Origin: Pseudomonas sp. 6D_7.1_Bac1 | GTDB taxonomy: Bacteria; Pseudomonadota; Gammaproteobacteria; Pseudomonadales; Pseudomonadaceae | Direction of reading: 5' to 3' | Length of the DNA stretch: 64,000 nt | Assembly: GCF_025465945.1 (NCBI RefSeq) | Contig: NZ_JANLNW010000023.1 | Location: forward strand, 111,197 to 175,196 | Shown here: piece after piece, positions 53,438 through 62,644 of the stretch | Layout: each line of letters starts with the position of its first letter | How positions within the stretch are numbered: position 1 is the stretch's first letter | Made by a program: the position numbers and the translations under genes | The notes under the pieces: model-generated | The model's database searches: none | Seen by the model: the letters and a program-made list of their open reading frames with translations, nothing else | What the model was told of the DNA's origin: nothing

Positions 53438-55621
53438 ATGCCATCGACCTCGTTTCGTCAGTCTCTGCGGCGCCTTTGGGCGCTGGATAAATTCAGCTAC
53501 AGCGTGCGGGTGTTCATCGCCCTGACCGGCACCATGGCGCTGTGTTGGTACCAGAATGAAATGGGCCTGCTGATCCCGCTGTTCCTGGGGATTATCGCCA
53601 GCGCCCTGGCCGAGACCGACGACAGTTGGCAGGGCCGTCTCAATGCGCTGGCCGTGACGCTGGTGTGTTTCAGCGTCGCCGCGTTCTCGGTTGAATTGTT
53701 GTTCCCCTACCCGTACATCTTCGTGTTCGCCCTGGCACTGGCCAGCTTCGGCCTGACCATGCTCGGCGCCCTGGGCGAACGCTATGGCGCGATTGCCTCG
53801 GCGACGCTGATTCTGTCGGTGTACACCATGATCGGTGTGGATCAGCGCGGTGGCGCAGTCACCGACTTCTGGCATGAACCGGTGTTGCTGGTGGCCGGTG
53901 CCGCCTGGTACGGCTTGCTCTCGGTGCTGTGGCAGGCGCTGTTTTCCAACCAGCCGGTGCAGCAGAGCCTGGCGCGGTTGTTCCGCGAACTGGGGTTTTA
54001 CCTGAAGCTCAAGTCGTCGCTGTTCGAGCCGATCCGTCAGATGGACGTCGAAGCACGGCGCCTGGAACTGGCGCAGCAGAATGGTCGGGTGGTCGCAGCG
54101 CTCAACGCTGCCAAGGAAATCATTCTGCACCGGGTCGGCAACGGTCGACCGGGGTCGAAAGTCAGTCGTTACCTGAAGCTGTACTTCCTCGCCCAGGACA
54201 TCCACGAACGTGCCAGTTCTTCGCACTATCCTTACAACGCCCTGGCCGACGCCTTCTTCCACAGCGACGTACTGTTCCGCTGCCAACGCCTGCTGCGCCA
54301 GCAAGGCAAAGCCTGCCGGGCGCTGGCCGAGTCGATCCAGATGCGCCAGCCATTCGTTTACGACGACAGCTTTGCGCAAGCCCTGAGCGACCTGCACGCC
54401 TCACTCGAACACCTGCGCATCCAGAGCAACCCGGCCTGGCGCGGCTTGCTGCGCTCGTTGCGGGCACTGGCGGCCAACCTTGGCACACTGGACCGTTTGC
54501 TCAGCGACGCCAGCAACCCCGACGCCCTCGCCGACGCCACCGACAGCAGCTTGCTCGACCGTTCACCGCGCAACCTCAAGGACGTCTGGACGCGCCTGCG
54601 CACCCAGCTGACGCCAACCTCGTTGCTGTTTCGCCACGCCCTGCGCTTGCCCCTGGCCCTGACCATCGGCTACGGCATGGTGCACTTGATCCACCCATCG
54701 CAAGGCTACTGGATCATCCTCACCACGCTGTTTGTCTGCCAACCGAACTACGGCGCCACGCGGCGCAAACTCGGTCAGCGGATCCTCGGCACGGCGATTG
54801 GCCTGACCCTGGCCTGGGCGTTGTTCGATCTGTTCCCCAACCCGCTGGTGCAATCGTGTTTCGCGATTGCCGCCGGGGTGGTGTTCTTTATCAACCGCAC
54901 CACCCGCTACACCCTGGCGACAGCGGCGATCACCTTGATGATTCTGTTCTGCTTCAACCAGGTCGGCGACGGCTACGGTCTGTTCCTGCCACGGCTGCTC
55001 GATACCCTGGTGGGCGGCCTGATTGCAGGGCTGGCGGTGCTCCTGTTCCTGCCAGACTGGCAAGGCCGCAGCCTCAACAAGGTGCTGGCCAACACCCTGA
55101 CCTGCAACAGCATTTACCTGCGACAAATCATGCAGCAATACGCCGCCGGGAAAAGTGACGATCTGGCCTACCGGCTGGCGCGACGCAATGCGCACAACGC
55201 CGATGCGGCGCTGTCGACCACCCTGGCCAACATGCTCATGGAGCCGGGGCATTTCCGTAAGGAAGCCGACGTGGGGTTCCGCTTCCTGGTGCTGTCCCAC
55301 ACCTTGCTCAGCTACCTCTCGGGCCTCGGTGCACACCGCGAGATCCAGCTACCCGCCGACGTTCGAGAACAGCTGATCGATGACGCCGGCGTCAGCCTGG
55401 CGGCCAGCATCAACGAAATCGCCCAAGGGTTGGCGAGCAAACAGCCGATTGCGATTCAGAGTGACGAAGAAGAAGCCCTGGCCGCCGAGCTTGAACAAAT
55501 GCCCGACGAGATCGACGAAGGTCAGCGTCTGGTGCAAACCCAACTGGCGTTGATCTACCGACAGCTGGGGCCGTTACGCACACTGGCGGCGCATTTGATC
55601 AAGGATACGGAGCAGACTTGA
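53438..55621 (+). CDS. yccS: FUSC/YccS-family inner membrane protein
   Basis: A 727-residue membrane protein of the YccS/YhfK group. Two blocks of membrane helices, residues about 20-150 (ALTGTMALCWYQNEMGLLIP) and 400-520 (SQGYWIILTTLFVCQPNYG), are separated by a cytosolic segment, as in the fusaric-acid-resistance superfamily. The family's transport substrate is not settled. Only a few bases of a ribosome site are visible (GGCC). Followed by a hairpin AGTGCCT/AGGCACT (55629-55645) and a REPIN. Confidence 0.88.
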   Translation: MPSTSFRQSLRRLWALDKFSYSVRVFIALTGTMALCWYQNEMGLLIPLFLGIIASALAETDDSWQGRLNALAVTLVCFSVAAFSVELLFPYPYIFVFALALASFGLTMLGALGERYGAIASATLILSVYTMIGVDQRGGAVTDFWHEPVLLVAGAAWYGLLSVLWQALFSNQPVQQSLARLFRELGFYLKLKSSLFEPIRQMDVEARRLELAQQNGRVVAALNAAKEIILHRVGNGRPGSKVSRYLKLYFLAQDIHERASSSHYPYNALADAFFHSDVLFRCQRLLRQQGKACRALAESIQMRQPFVYDDSFAQALSDLHASLEHLRIQSNPAWRGLLRSLRALAANLGTLDRLLSDASNPDALADATDSSLLDRSPRNLKDVWTRLRTQLTPTSLLFRHALRLPLALTIGYGMVHLIHPSQGYWIILTTLFVCQPNYGATRRKLGQRILGTAIGLTLAWALFDLFPNPLVQSCFAIAAGVVFFINRTTRYTLATAAITLMILFCFNQVGDGYGLFLPRLLDTLVGGLIAGLAVLLFLPDWQGRSLNKVLANTLTCNSIYLRQIMQQYAAGKSDDLAYRLARRNAHNADAALSTTLANMLMEPGHFRKEADVGFRFLVLSHTLLSYLSGLGAHREIQLPADVREQLIDDAGVSLAASINEIAQGLASKQPIAIQSDEEEALAAELEQMPDEIDEGQRLVQTQLALIYRQLGPLRTLAAHLIKDTEQT

Positions 55622-55646
55622 GATCTTCAGTGCCTGTCAGGCACTC

Positions 55647-55721
55647 ATCGCGAGCAGGCTCGCTCCCACACTGATCTGCGACACGACGAAGATCCCCTGT
55701 GGGAGCGAGCCTGCTCGCGAT
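55647..55721. repeat. REPIN (type A)
   Basis: Inverted REP pair in the convergent gap between the FUSC gene and the solute-binding protein gene. Confidence 0.9.
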
Positions 55722-55754
55722 GGGGCCATCCGCCACACCACTAAATCCTGATCC

Positions 55755-56492
55755 TCACATCCCATGCTGCTTGAGCAATCGCTCATAGCTGCCATCCGCC
55801 TTCATCGCGGCAATCTCGCGGTCGAAGCCGGCGACAATCTTTTCATGGTCGGGGTTCTTCAGGCTGACCAGAATATGCAGGCTGTTTTCGCTCAGAGGAT
55901 TGGGCAGGAACTCCACGGAATTACGCACCTTGGATGATTCGCGCGCCAGGTAATAGCGGGCGACGTATTCGTCTTCCAGCGTCAGCTTCACCCGGTCAGC
56001 GGCGAGCATGCGTACCGCCATGGGGAAGCTGTGCACCTGGACTTTCTGCAACGCCACGTCGCCGTCAAACTCGGGCGAATAGGCGTAGCCGCGAACCACG
56101 GCAATCGGATAGGTGTGCAGTTGCTGCAAGTTGTTGTATTCGATCGGCGTGTCTTTACGTTTGATGAAACGTACCCGGTTGAGCAGGTACTCGCTGGAAA
56201 ACTGCCCGATGTGGGTGCGCTCCTCGTTGAACCAGGCATTGACCAGCACGTCGTAACGCCCTTCACCCACACCCAATAAGGCTCTGGCCCAAGGCACCTG
56301 TTCGAAATCACTGGCATAACCCGCCCGCGCCAGCGCGGTACTGACAATGTCAGTCGCCACCCCGCCATTGACCAGCGTGGCATCGGTAAACGGTGGCCAG
56401 GCATCGGCCACCAGTCGCAGTTTTTCCGCTGTAGCGCTCTGGCTCAGCAACAGCAATCCAATCAAAGCAAAAGCTAGATGCAATCGCGGCAT
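55755..56492 (-). CDS. Periplasmic amino-acid-type solute-binding protein
   Basis: A 245-residue SBP_bac_3 type protein with a signal peptide ending at SATAEK (about residue 22). DAWPPFTDATLVNGGVATDI near the mature N-terminus is the usual ligand-site start. There is no transporter gene next to it, so it could be an orphan receptor or share a permease elsewhere. The ligand is not predictable. Confidence 0.8.
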   Translation of the reverse strand: MPRLHLAFALIGLLLLSQSATAEKLRLVADAWPPFTDATLVNGGVATDIVSTALARAGYASDFEQVPWARALLGVGEGRYDVLVNAWFNEERTHIGQFSSEYLLNRVRFIKRKDTPIEYNNLQQLHTYPIAVVRGYAYSPEFDGDVALQKVQVHSFPMAVRMLAADRVKLTLEDEYVARYYLARESSKVRNSVEFLPNPLSENSLHILVSLKNPDHEKIVAGFDREIAAMKADGSYERLLKQHGM

Positions 56493-56756
56493 GCTAAAAA
56501 ATCCTTAGCGGGCGGGCAGCCCAGCGTGTTTTTAGCCAAAACTCGAAGGCCGGTGCGCCGAACATGGCCACAACCCCGGTCCTAACAGTAGCTCATTGAA
56601 GCCACAACAAACCGCTACAAAGCAGATTACACAAAGAAGACATGGCCGCGACAAATGAATGATGGCATTTTGGCCTTTATCACAGTTTTTTATGCCGCAA
56701 GACATCCAGCGGCTGGACGCTTAGTATCGGAGCGACGTTGTTCAAGGAGTGTGAAG
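56493..56756. other. Divergent intergenic region
   Basis: Between the solute-binding protein and the ElaA-like gene. No gene or strong hairpin seen; a modest AT-rich part near 56600-56690 may hold promoters. Confidence 0.4.
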
Positions 56757-57209
56757 ATGACAATAGATTGGGTCTGCAAACACCACAGCGATCTGGGCAA
56801 GGAGCAGTTGTACGCCATCTTGCAACTGCGTGCAGAGGTGTTCGTTGTTGAGCAGAAATGCGCTTATCAGGATATCGATGGCCAGGATCTGGAAGGCGAC
56901 ACTTGCCATTTGATGGCTTGGGACGGGGAGCGGTTGGTGGCTTACCTGAGATTGCTCGATCCGCTGTCGCAGGGCGGTGACGTGGTGATTGGCCGGGTGG
57001 TGGTTGCACCTCATGCGCGGGGCCAGGGCCTGGGGCATGAACTGATGGAGCACGCGCTCAAACAGGCCGAGAAGTATTGGCCGGAACTGCCGATCTACCT
57101 GTCGGCCCAGGCGCACTTACAGGGCTATTACGGGCGATATGGGTTTGTGGTGGTGGGCGAGGAATACATTGAAGACGATATTCCGCATATCGGGATGCGC
57201 CGTTCCTGA
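56757..57209 (+). CDS. elaA: ElaA-like GNAT acetyltransferase
   Basis: A 150-residue GNAT protein. LQLRAEVFVVEQKCAYQDID near residue 21 is the conserved ElaA signature, and VVAPHARGQGLGHELMEHAL near residue 85 is the acetyl-CoA loop; YLSAQAHLQGYYGRYGFV ends the fold. AAGGAG stands 7 nt before the ATG, which fixes the start against upstream in-frame codons. Its substrate is unknown. Confidence 0.87.
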   Translation: MTIDWVCKHHSDLGKEQLYAILQLRAEVFVVEQKCAYQDIDGQDLEGDTCHLMAWDGERLVAYLRLLDPLSQGGDVVIGRVVVAPHARGQGLGHELMEHALKQAEKYWPELPIYLSAQAHLQGYYGRYGFVVVGEEYIEDDIPHIGMRRS

Positions 57210-57216
57210 GGGCCCT

Positions 57217-57291
57217 ATCGCGAGCAGGCTCGCTCCCACAGGGGATCTTCGTCGTGTCATAGATCAGTGTGGGAGCGAGCCTGCTCGCGAT
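57217..57291. repeat. REPIN (type A)
   Basis: Inverted REP pair in the convergent gap after elaA. Confidence 0.9.
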
Positions 57292-57317
57292 GGCGTCAGC
57301 GGTATCAACGCAAATGT

Positions 57318-57614
57318 TCAGGGATATTCCAGCACCGCTTTGATCTGCTGCAAATGCTGCTCGATCCAGCGCGGATCAATCGCGCCCCACTCGCGAATCC
57401 GATAACGCCCGGCATGGTTGCGGGCGCCCTCTTCCTGCTCGAATTCACACACAATATCCAGATCCGCCAACGCCGCAATCGTATCCTGGGCGGTACGGCG
57501 TGGCATGCCGGTCACCTCGGTGAGCGCCGGGACACTGCTGGCCAGCCCGCTGTCGATCAGGTACGCCACGTACAGGCGGCGGTAGAAGCTGCTCTTGGTC
57601 TTGCTGACGTCCAT
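57318..57614 (-). CDS. Small winged-helix DNA-binding protein
   Basis: A 98-residue protein whose central part, SSVPALTEVTGMPRRTAQDTIAALADLD, is described by a helix-turn-helix (two helices near residues 27-47, motif shown in pieces: ALTEVTGMPRRTAQDTI). The C-terminal half (GRYRIREWGAIDPRW) forms the wing. It resembles the YfeC-type regulators of enterobacteria. It lies 23 bp downstream of the metallopeptidase gene on the same strand, so both are probably co-transcribed. Confidence 0.75.
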   Translation of the reverse strand: MDVSKTKSSFYRRLYVAYLIDSGLASSVPALTEVTGMPRRTAQDTIAALADLDIVCEFEQEEGARNHAGRYRIREWGAIDPRWIEQHLQQIKAVLEYP

Positions 57615-57637
57615 CCCCACGCTCCTGGTTGCAATAC

Positions 57638-58129
57638 TTACTGCATATCCCGCCACGTCAGGTACACCCGCAAGTCGAATTCCAGCTGGTGATAACCGGG
57701 TAGCATGTGCTCGCACAGCTTATAGAACGCCTTGTTGTGATCCGATTCCTTGAAATGCGCCAGCTCGTGCACCACGATCATTTTCAGAAACTGCGGCGCG
57801 GCGTCCTTGAACAGCGACGCGATGCGAATTTCTTTCTTGGCCTTGAGCTTGCCGCCCTGCACCCGCGAAATGGCGGTGTGCAGGCCGAGGGCACGATGGG
57901 TCAGGTCGAGGCGGTTGTCGAACAGCACTTTGTCGATGGCCGGCGCATTGCGCAGGTATTCCTGCTTCAACTCCAGCGCGTAGTTGTACAGCGCTTTGTC
58001 GCTCTGCACCGCGTGTTTATCCGGATAACGCTGGCTCAAGTAGCCGCCCAGCCGATCCTGATCGATCAACTGGCGCACTTGCTCTTGCAAGGCAGCGGGA
58101 TAAGCCTGGAGGTATTTGAGCGCGGTCAT
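57638..58129 (-). CDS. YgjP-like metallopeptidase (M48-type fold)
   Basis: A 163-residue protein of the YgjP/DUF45 family. The zinc motif HELAH lies in IVVHELAHFKESDHNKAFY near residue 119; a third ligand is likely His in LCEHMLPGY. Family function is poorly known. I use the ATG start MTALKYLQAYPAAL rather than a TTG three codons upstream. Confidence 0.85.
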   Translation of the reverse strand: MTALKYLQAYPAALQEQVRQLIDQDRLGGYLSQRYPDKHAVQSDKALYNYALELKQEYLRNAPAIDKVLFDNRLDLTHRALGLHTAISRVQGGKLKAKKEIRIASLFKDAAPQFLKMIVVHELAHFKESDHNKAFYKLCEHMLPGYHQLEFDLRVYLTWRDMQ

Positions 58130-58168
58130 GGCCAACAACAGTGACGAAAGGCCGCCAGTGTAGCGAAT

Positions 58169-60292
58169 TCAGGCCGTCAGCGCGCTCCAGTCAAACGGCT
58201 GCGCAAAGCCCCTGGCGTCCTTGGCCATCAGCGGCCTTGCCACCAGGAAACCCTGCACATACTGGCAGCCGTTGGCGTGCAGCCATTGATACTGCGCAAC
58301 GGTTTCCACGCCTTCGGCGATCACCAGCATCCCGAACTGCTTGCACAACTCGATAACGCTATGGGCCAGCGCCGCATCCCGTGGCGAGTCAAGTATTCGG
58401 GCAATCAGGTGGCGGTCGAGCTTGAGTGTATCCAACTCCAGATCGCGTAAATGGGCCAACGAGCACGGCCCCGCGCCAAAATCATCGAGCGCCACCCGCA
58501 CCCCGAGGTGACGCAACAGGCGCAGCTGTTTACGTGACTCATCAACATTTTGTATCAAGGCGTCTTCGGTGATTTCCACTTCCAGCTGATACGGCTGTAA
58601 CTCATGGCGGTCCAGCACCTGACGCAATTCGGTGACCAGGTTTGGCATGCCGAACTGGGTGCTGCTCAAACTCACACCCAGCACCAAATCCTCGGCAAAC
58701 AGGTTTTCCCAGGCCTTTCGCTGCCTGGCACCGCGATGATAAATCCAGCTACCAAGGCGGCTGATCAACCGCGCCTCTTCCAGCAACGGCAAAAACAACC
58801 CCGGCGGTACATCACCCACACTCGGATGCTGCCAACGCAGCAAGGCTTCAAACCCGCGTATACGACCGTCGTCAATCGCCACCTGGGGTTGATACACCAG
58901 GTTGAAATCCTTGTTTTCGATGGCTGTGCGCACGCTTTCTTCAAGCATCAGCCGCGAGCGCGCGCGACCGTTCATTTCGTGATCGTAGAAGCGATACTGC
59001 TGACGCCCGGCGCGCTTGGCTTCGTACATCGCGATGTCGGACGCACGCAACAAACCGTCGAGGTTAGAGCCACAATCGGGATAGGTCGCAATGCCGATGC
59101 TCGCCCCCAGCGCCACATCCAGCCCTTCAATCTGCTGACAGATCGATATCCGCTCGATCAGCTTCTCGGCAATCTTCGCCGCTTGTTCGGGAAACTCCAG
59201 ATCGAGCAACGCCGTGAACTCATCGCCGCCCATGCGCGCCAGAATGTCGAACGGCCGCAGGCAAGCCTTCAACTGCTCGGACACCCAACGCAGCACCCGG
59301 TCGCCGGCATCGTGGCCCAGGGAATCGTTGACCCGTTTGAAGCCGTCAAGGTCCAGGTACAACAAGACCCAAGCACTGTCGGAACGCTCACCGCGCAGCA
59401 GCAGGTTTTCCGCGGTCTGGTAGAAACCACGACGGTTGAGCAGCCCGGTCAGCGGGTCCGTGACGGCCTGAAACTCCAGCTGCTGATGCAGATGACGCAC
59501 CACCGACATGTCGAGCACGGTCACCACCATGGCCTTCTGTTCGGAGGGCAACGGCGCACAAGACAATGCCACTGGCACCTGCTGACCGGGCGCGGTGCGC
59601 AGAAGTGCATCGTGCACGCGCCAGGTTTCACCCCGTTGATAACCGGCATAAATGTCAGAATCGGCCCACACCGGCACGTGCGGCTTTTGCAGGAAATCCA
59701 CGAACTCCGCGCCTTGCAATTCGGTGACCGTCGCATTGAGCAGACGGGACATGGCTGGGTTGGCAAAGCGGATCAAGCCGTCCTCGCCCACCACCAGAAT
59801 CCCTTCGGCGGCGTTATCCAGCACCGAGGCATTGAAGGCTCGCGCGGATTCCAGATCCTGACTCAACCGCTGCAAGGCCCGGCGGTTGCGCTGGTGCTCA
59901 AGCAAGGCCTGGACTTTGGGTTTGAGGATTTGTGGGTCAAAGGGTTTGAACAGGTAATCCACCGCGCCACTGGCATAGCCCTTGATCACGGCATCCTGGG
60001 ACTGTTCGTTGGCGGTAAGGAAAATAATCGGGGTCAAACGAGTACGCTGGCTGCCGCGCATCAAACGCGCCACTTCAAAGCCGTCCATCCCAGGCATCTG
60101 TACATCCAGCAGCACCAGGTCGACTTCATGCTCGAGTAACAGACTCAAGGCCTCAAAGCCTGAAGCCGCGGTCATCACCTGCCAGTCCTGGCGCTGTAAC
60201 AATGCACGCATGCTGATCAGGTTTTCAGGGTAATCATCCACTATTAAAAGAACTGAACTGCCTTCACCTGGCTTGGGCTGCGCGCATTCCAT
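58169..60292 (-). CDS. REC-PAS-GGDEF-EAL cyclic-di-GMP signalling protein
   Basis: A 707-residue response-regulator protein. REC domain at residues 14-130 with phospho-acceptor Asp in LVLLDVQMPGMDG and a Lys in LFKPFD; PAS domain about 155-270 (AAEGILVVGEDGLIRFANPA); GGDEF domain with intact GGDEF near residue 353 and a RPFD inhibitory I-site exactly five residues before it; EAL domain with FEALLRW near 481, EITED, DDFGAG and AEGVET. The metal-binding Asn of the usual VNLS segment is Ser here (GVSLSSTQF near 539), so phosphodiesterase activity is doubtful while cyclase activity should be preserved. Confidence 0.9.
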   Translation of the reverse strand: MECAQPKPGEGSSVLLIVDDYPENLISMRALLQRQDWQVMTAASGFEALSLLLEHEVDLVLLDVQMPGMDGFEVARLMRGSQRTRLTPIIFLTANEQSQDAVIKGYASGAVDYLFKPFDPQILKPKVQALLEHQRNRRALQRLSQDLESARAFNASVLDNAAEGILVVGEDGLIRFANPAMSRLLNATVTELQGAEFVDFLQKPHVPVWADSDIYAGYQRGETWRVHDALLRTAPGQQVPVALSCAPLPSEQKAMVVTVLDMSVVRHLHQQLEFQAVTDPLTGLLNRRGFYQTAENLLLRGERSDSAWVLLYLDLDGFKRVNDSLGHDAGDRVLRWVSEQLKACLRPFDILARMGGDEFTALLDLEFPEQAAKIAEKLIERISICQQIEGLDVALGASIGIATYPDCGSNLDGLLRASDIAMYEAKRAGRQQYRFYDHEMNGRARSRLMLEESVRTAIENKDFNLVYQPQVAIDDGRIRGFEALLRWQHPSVGDVPPGLFLPLLEEARLISRLGSWIYHRGARQRKAWENLFAEDLVLGVSLSSTQFGMPNLVTELRQVLDRHELQPYQLEVEITEDALIQNVDESRKQLRLLRHLGVRVALDDFGAGPCSLAHLRDLELDTLKLDRHLIARILDSPRDAALAHSVIELCKQFGMLVIAEGVETVAQYQWLHANGCQYVQGFLVARPLMAKDARGFAQPFDWSALTA

Positions 60293-60645
60293 GCTGCTTC
60301 TCTTGTTGTGACGTCAGGCCGGCGCCGTCAAAAAAAACCGGACAAATACTGAGCCTTCACTCTAGACCGGGATCTGCAATAGCAGTAGGTGTCATCGCGC
60401 CATCACGTACCAAAGCCCCGGGCTCCCGACTAACGGTCAGCTCTGCAGGTCCGCAAGCCGGCAAAGGTGAAATTTAGATAAAAGGTTGACGCCAAACATC
60501 CGCCGCACGGGCATTAAATTGATCACGATAAACCGTGAGTCTTGTGGCCACTTTAAATCCACCTCATAACTCATAAGGAGAGGGTTGGGGAGGCGTACGA
60601 CAAGAAGCATCAGAAAAATAAGCTATCGCCATGATGTTGTGTATA
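60293..60645. other. Upstream region of hipBA module 2
   Basis: A 353-bp gene-free region. I see AAGGAGAGGGTTGGGGAGGCG near 60577 and an AT-rich segment close to 60605-60670, but no repeat or RNA motif I can name. Confidence 0.4.
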
Positions 60646-60671
60646 CGTTACATTTATCTATAAATGTTACG
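60646..60671. promoter_or_regulatory. 26-bp palindromic operator of hipBA module 2
   Basis: The halves CGTTACATTTAT and ATAAATGTTACG are inverted repeats with one mismatch, separated by two bases. The palindrome ends 10 bp before the antitoxin ATG, so a bound repressor would also block the promoter or the ribosome site region. Confidence 0.7.
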
Positions 60672-60681
60672 GTAATAGAAC

Positions 60682-60933
60682 ATGGACTATTTTCTGTTGA
60701 TCGCCCGCCTTGGCAACCAAATACGCGAAAAACGTATGAACCGTGGCCTGACGCAAGCACAGCTTGCCGAACTCGCGGGGCTGACACGATACAAAGTCAT
60801 TGCTGTAGAGAAGGGCACCCTTTCTGTCGGCATGATCGCTTATGCACGCATCCTGGGCGCTCTGGATTGTGAACTCTCTGTCGTTCCCGCCGCTATGCCG
60901 ACCCTTGAAGAGCTTGGGGATTTGTTCGAATGA
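60682..60933 (+). CDS. hipB: XRE-family antitoxin (module 2)
   Basis: An 83-residue helix-turn-helix protein. The HTH reads NRGLTQAQLAELAGLTRYKV in residues 20-39 and continues IAVEKGTLSVGMIAYARIL. It resembles HipB and presumably represses its own promoter at 60646-60671. The ribosome site is poor. Its stop overlaps the start of hipA by 4 bp. Confidence 0.85.
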   Translation: MDYFLLIARLGNQIREKRMNRGLTQAQLAELAGLTRYKVIAVEKGTLSVGMIAYARILGALDCELSVVPAAMPTLEELGDLFE

Positions 60934-62129
60934 AAATGACCTCTCTCAAAGTCAGCACCCCAGAAGGGAGTAGCGGCAGAATTCTTACCCATGCCGAGGG
61001 TTTCATTTTCCGTTATCACGAAGATGCATTGCCCGGCATGGCAATCAGCTTGTCGATGCCGGTACGACCTGACGAGTTTCGTCGACGCGAGCTGCACCCT
61101 ATTTTTCAGATGAACCTGCCGGAAGGCTATGTACTGGAGCAGTTGCGCAATCGCCTGGCTAAAACCGTAAATGTCGATCCGATGCTGTTACTGGCGCTTT
61201 CCGGCAGCACTTCGCCCATTGGCAGAGTTCAGGTGCGCTCGGAAGCGGTTGACGCCTTGCTGGGGGAGCAGCAATTTCCAGGAGAAAAACTCGAAGAGAT
61301 TCTGACGTGGGACGGCACGGAAGATATCTTCGCTGGCATGCTTGATCGCTACATCCTGCGGGCAGGCATTTCAGGTGTTCAGCCCAAGGTGCTGGTGCCG
61401 GAACTGCAAGAAACCGGGTTACCACGAGTGACGTCGAAAACCTCGGACCTGATCATCAAAAGTGGCCGAGACAAATTTCCCGGCCTGGCGATCAACGAGT
61501 TCCTTTGCATGTCCATTGCGAAGGAGGCGGGTATTCCCGTTCCGCCGTTTTACCTTTCCGATAATGCCAAGCTGTTTGTCATGCGTCGTTTTGACCGCGA
61601 CGACCAGCTCAACCCGATTGGCTTTGAGGACATGGCGGCGCTGATGGGGCTTTCGGCCGACCAGAAGTACAGCAAAAGTTATGCGGCAATCGCCAAGGCC
61701 ATTCGTGTGTTCTGCCCGGCAAAACATCTGCGCTCTTCCCTTGATCAACTCTTCGATAGCGTGGCCCTCAGTTGCATTGTCGGAAATGGCGACGCTCACT
61801 TGAAGAACTTCGGTTTGCTCTATTCCGAGCCTACACAACGCGACGCGCGCCTGGCGCCGGCTTACGACATCGTCAATACCACGGCCTATATTCCAGAAGA
61901 TGTTTTGGCACTGGATCTGGCGGGTAACAAGTCGATGTTTGCCTCGCAGCAAGGATTACTGGAGTTTGCGCACACCTGTGAGGTCGAGCAGCCCAAGGAG
62001 CGCATTCAGCGATTGCTTGCTGCGCTTGAAGTGGTGCTTGAGCGTTATCCCCAGCATCGGGAACAGGCGCCTCATGTGGTCAGTGCCATTCAGCAAGCGG
62101 CGGCGCCATTTACCCTGACTTTTGGGTAG
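60930..62129 (+). CDS. hipA: HipA-type kinase toxin (module 2)
   Basis: A 399-residue HipA-family kinase. The short N-terminal domain (residues 1-100) begins SLKVSTPEGSSGRILTH; SGVQPKVLVPEL near residue 150 is the Gly-rich loop, VGNGDAHLKNFGL near residue 287 is the catalytic segment and APAYDIVNTTAYI near residue 309 binds metal. It is not closely alike to the HipA at 21572-22810 and represents another subgroup, with the toxin starting within the antitoxin stop. Confidence 0.9.
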   Translation: MKMTSLKVSTPEGSSGRILTHAEGFIFRYHEDALPGMAISLSMPVRPDEFRRRELHPIFQMNLPEGYVLEQLRNRLAKTVNVDPMLLLALSGSTSPIGRVQVRSEAVDALLGEQQFPGEKLEEILTWDGTEDIFAGMLDRYILRAGISGVQPKVLVPELQETGLPRVTSKTSDLIIKSGRDKFPGLAINEFLCMSIAKEAGIPVPPFYLSDNAKLFVMRRFDRDDQLNPIGFEDMAALMGLSADQKYSKSYAAIAKAIRVFCPAKHLRSSLDQLFDSVALSCIVGNGDAHLKNFGLLYSEPTQRDARLAPAYDIVNTTAYIPEDVLALDLAGNKSMFASQQGLLEFAHTCEVEQPKERIQRLLAALEVVLERYPQHREQAPHVVSAIQQAAAPFTLTFG

Positions 62130-62206
62130 TTTTTATTTTGCAGGCTTAACGAAAGGCTGCGATCTTTTGATTTTGATGTCCTCAAACTCCGTAGGAATGA
62201 CCCCAT

Positions 62207-62338
62207 TGTGGCGAGGGAGCTTGCTCCCGCTGGGCAGCGAAGCAGCCGCAAACCCTGGCACCGCATTCCTGCTGACACACCGCACTGCCCGGTTTACGAC
62301 GGCTGCGCCGCCGAGCGGGAGCAAGCTCCCTCGCCACA
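62207..62338. repeat. REPIN (type B)
   Basis: TGTGGCGAGGGAGCTTGCTC and its partner GAGCAAGCTCCCTCGCCACA flank about 90 bp after the second hipBA module. Confidence 0.9.
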
Positions 62339-62508
62339 AGGACCGCATTGCCGTCCTACAGCCCGGTTGCAGCCGCTAAAGTCGACACCTAAAGTTCTCC
62401 TGTGGCTGACATCAATCGGCTACGGGGTTTCGCAGCCCTAAGGCACAATAGTAACCAAGCTCCATAATAAGCAACGATGGTCGCTTCAGCGCCCGGAGTC
62501 CGTTTTAT

Positions 62509-62605
62509 GGTGGCTGTGTGTGGGAGACCTTCGGGTCTGCCGGGTTCCTTGTGCCTCGGTCTGCGAACCCGCACACAGCTACCACCCATTCGTTTCGCAG
62601 CGAAC
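62509..62605 (+). ncRNA. Structured leader RNA element
   Basis: A three-way-junction type fold can be drawn by hand: GGTGGCTGTGTG (62509-62520) pairs with CACACAG (62572-62578) and CCACC (62582-62586); AGACC and GGTCT pair around TTCG (62525-62538); GGGTTC (62542-62547) pairs with GAACCC (62565-62570). A further hairpin GTTTCGCAGCGAAC follows (62592-62605). It lies 40-135 bases ahead of the small gene at 62645 on the same strand. I recall similar sequences before small Pseudomonas genes but cannot name an Rfam family. Confidence 0.6.
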
Positions 62606-62644
62606 GGTAGTAGCTCTTCTTTTTATGCACAGGAAGATTTACTT

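Noticed and set aside
62477..62644. Upstream extension of the small protein to position 62477
   Set aside because: The extra residues only translate the structured leader; a good ribosome site stands before 62645.
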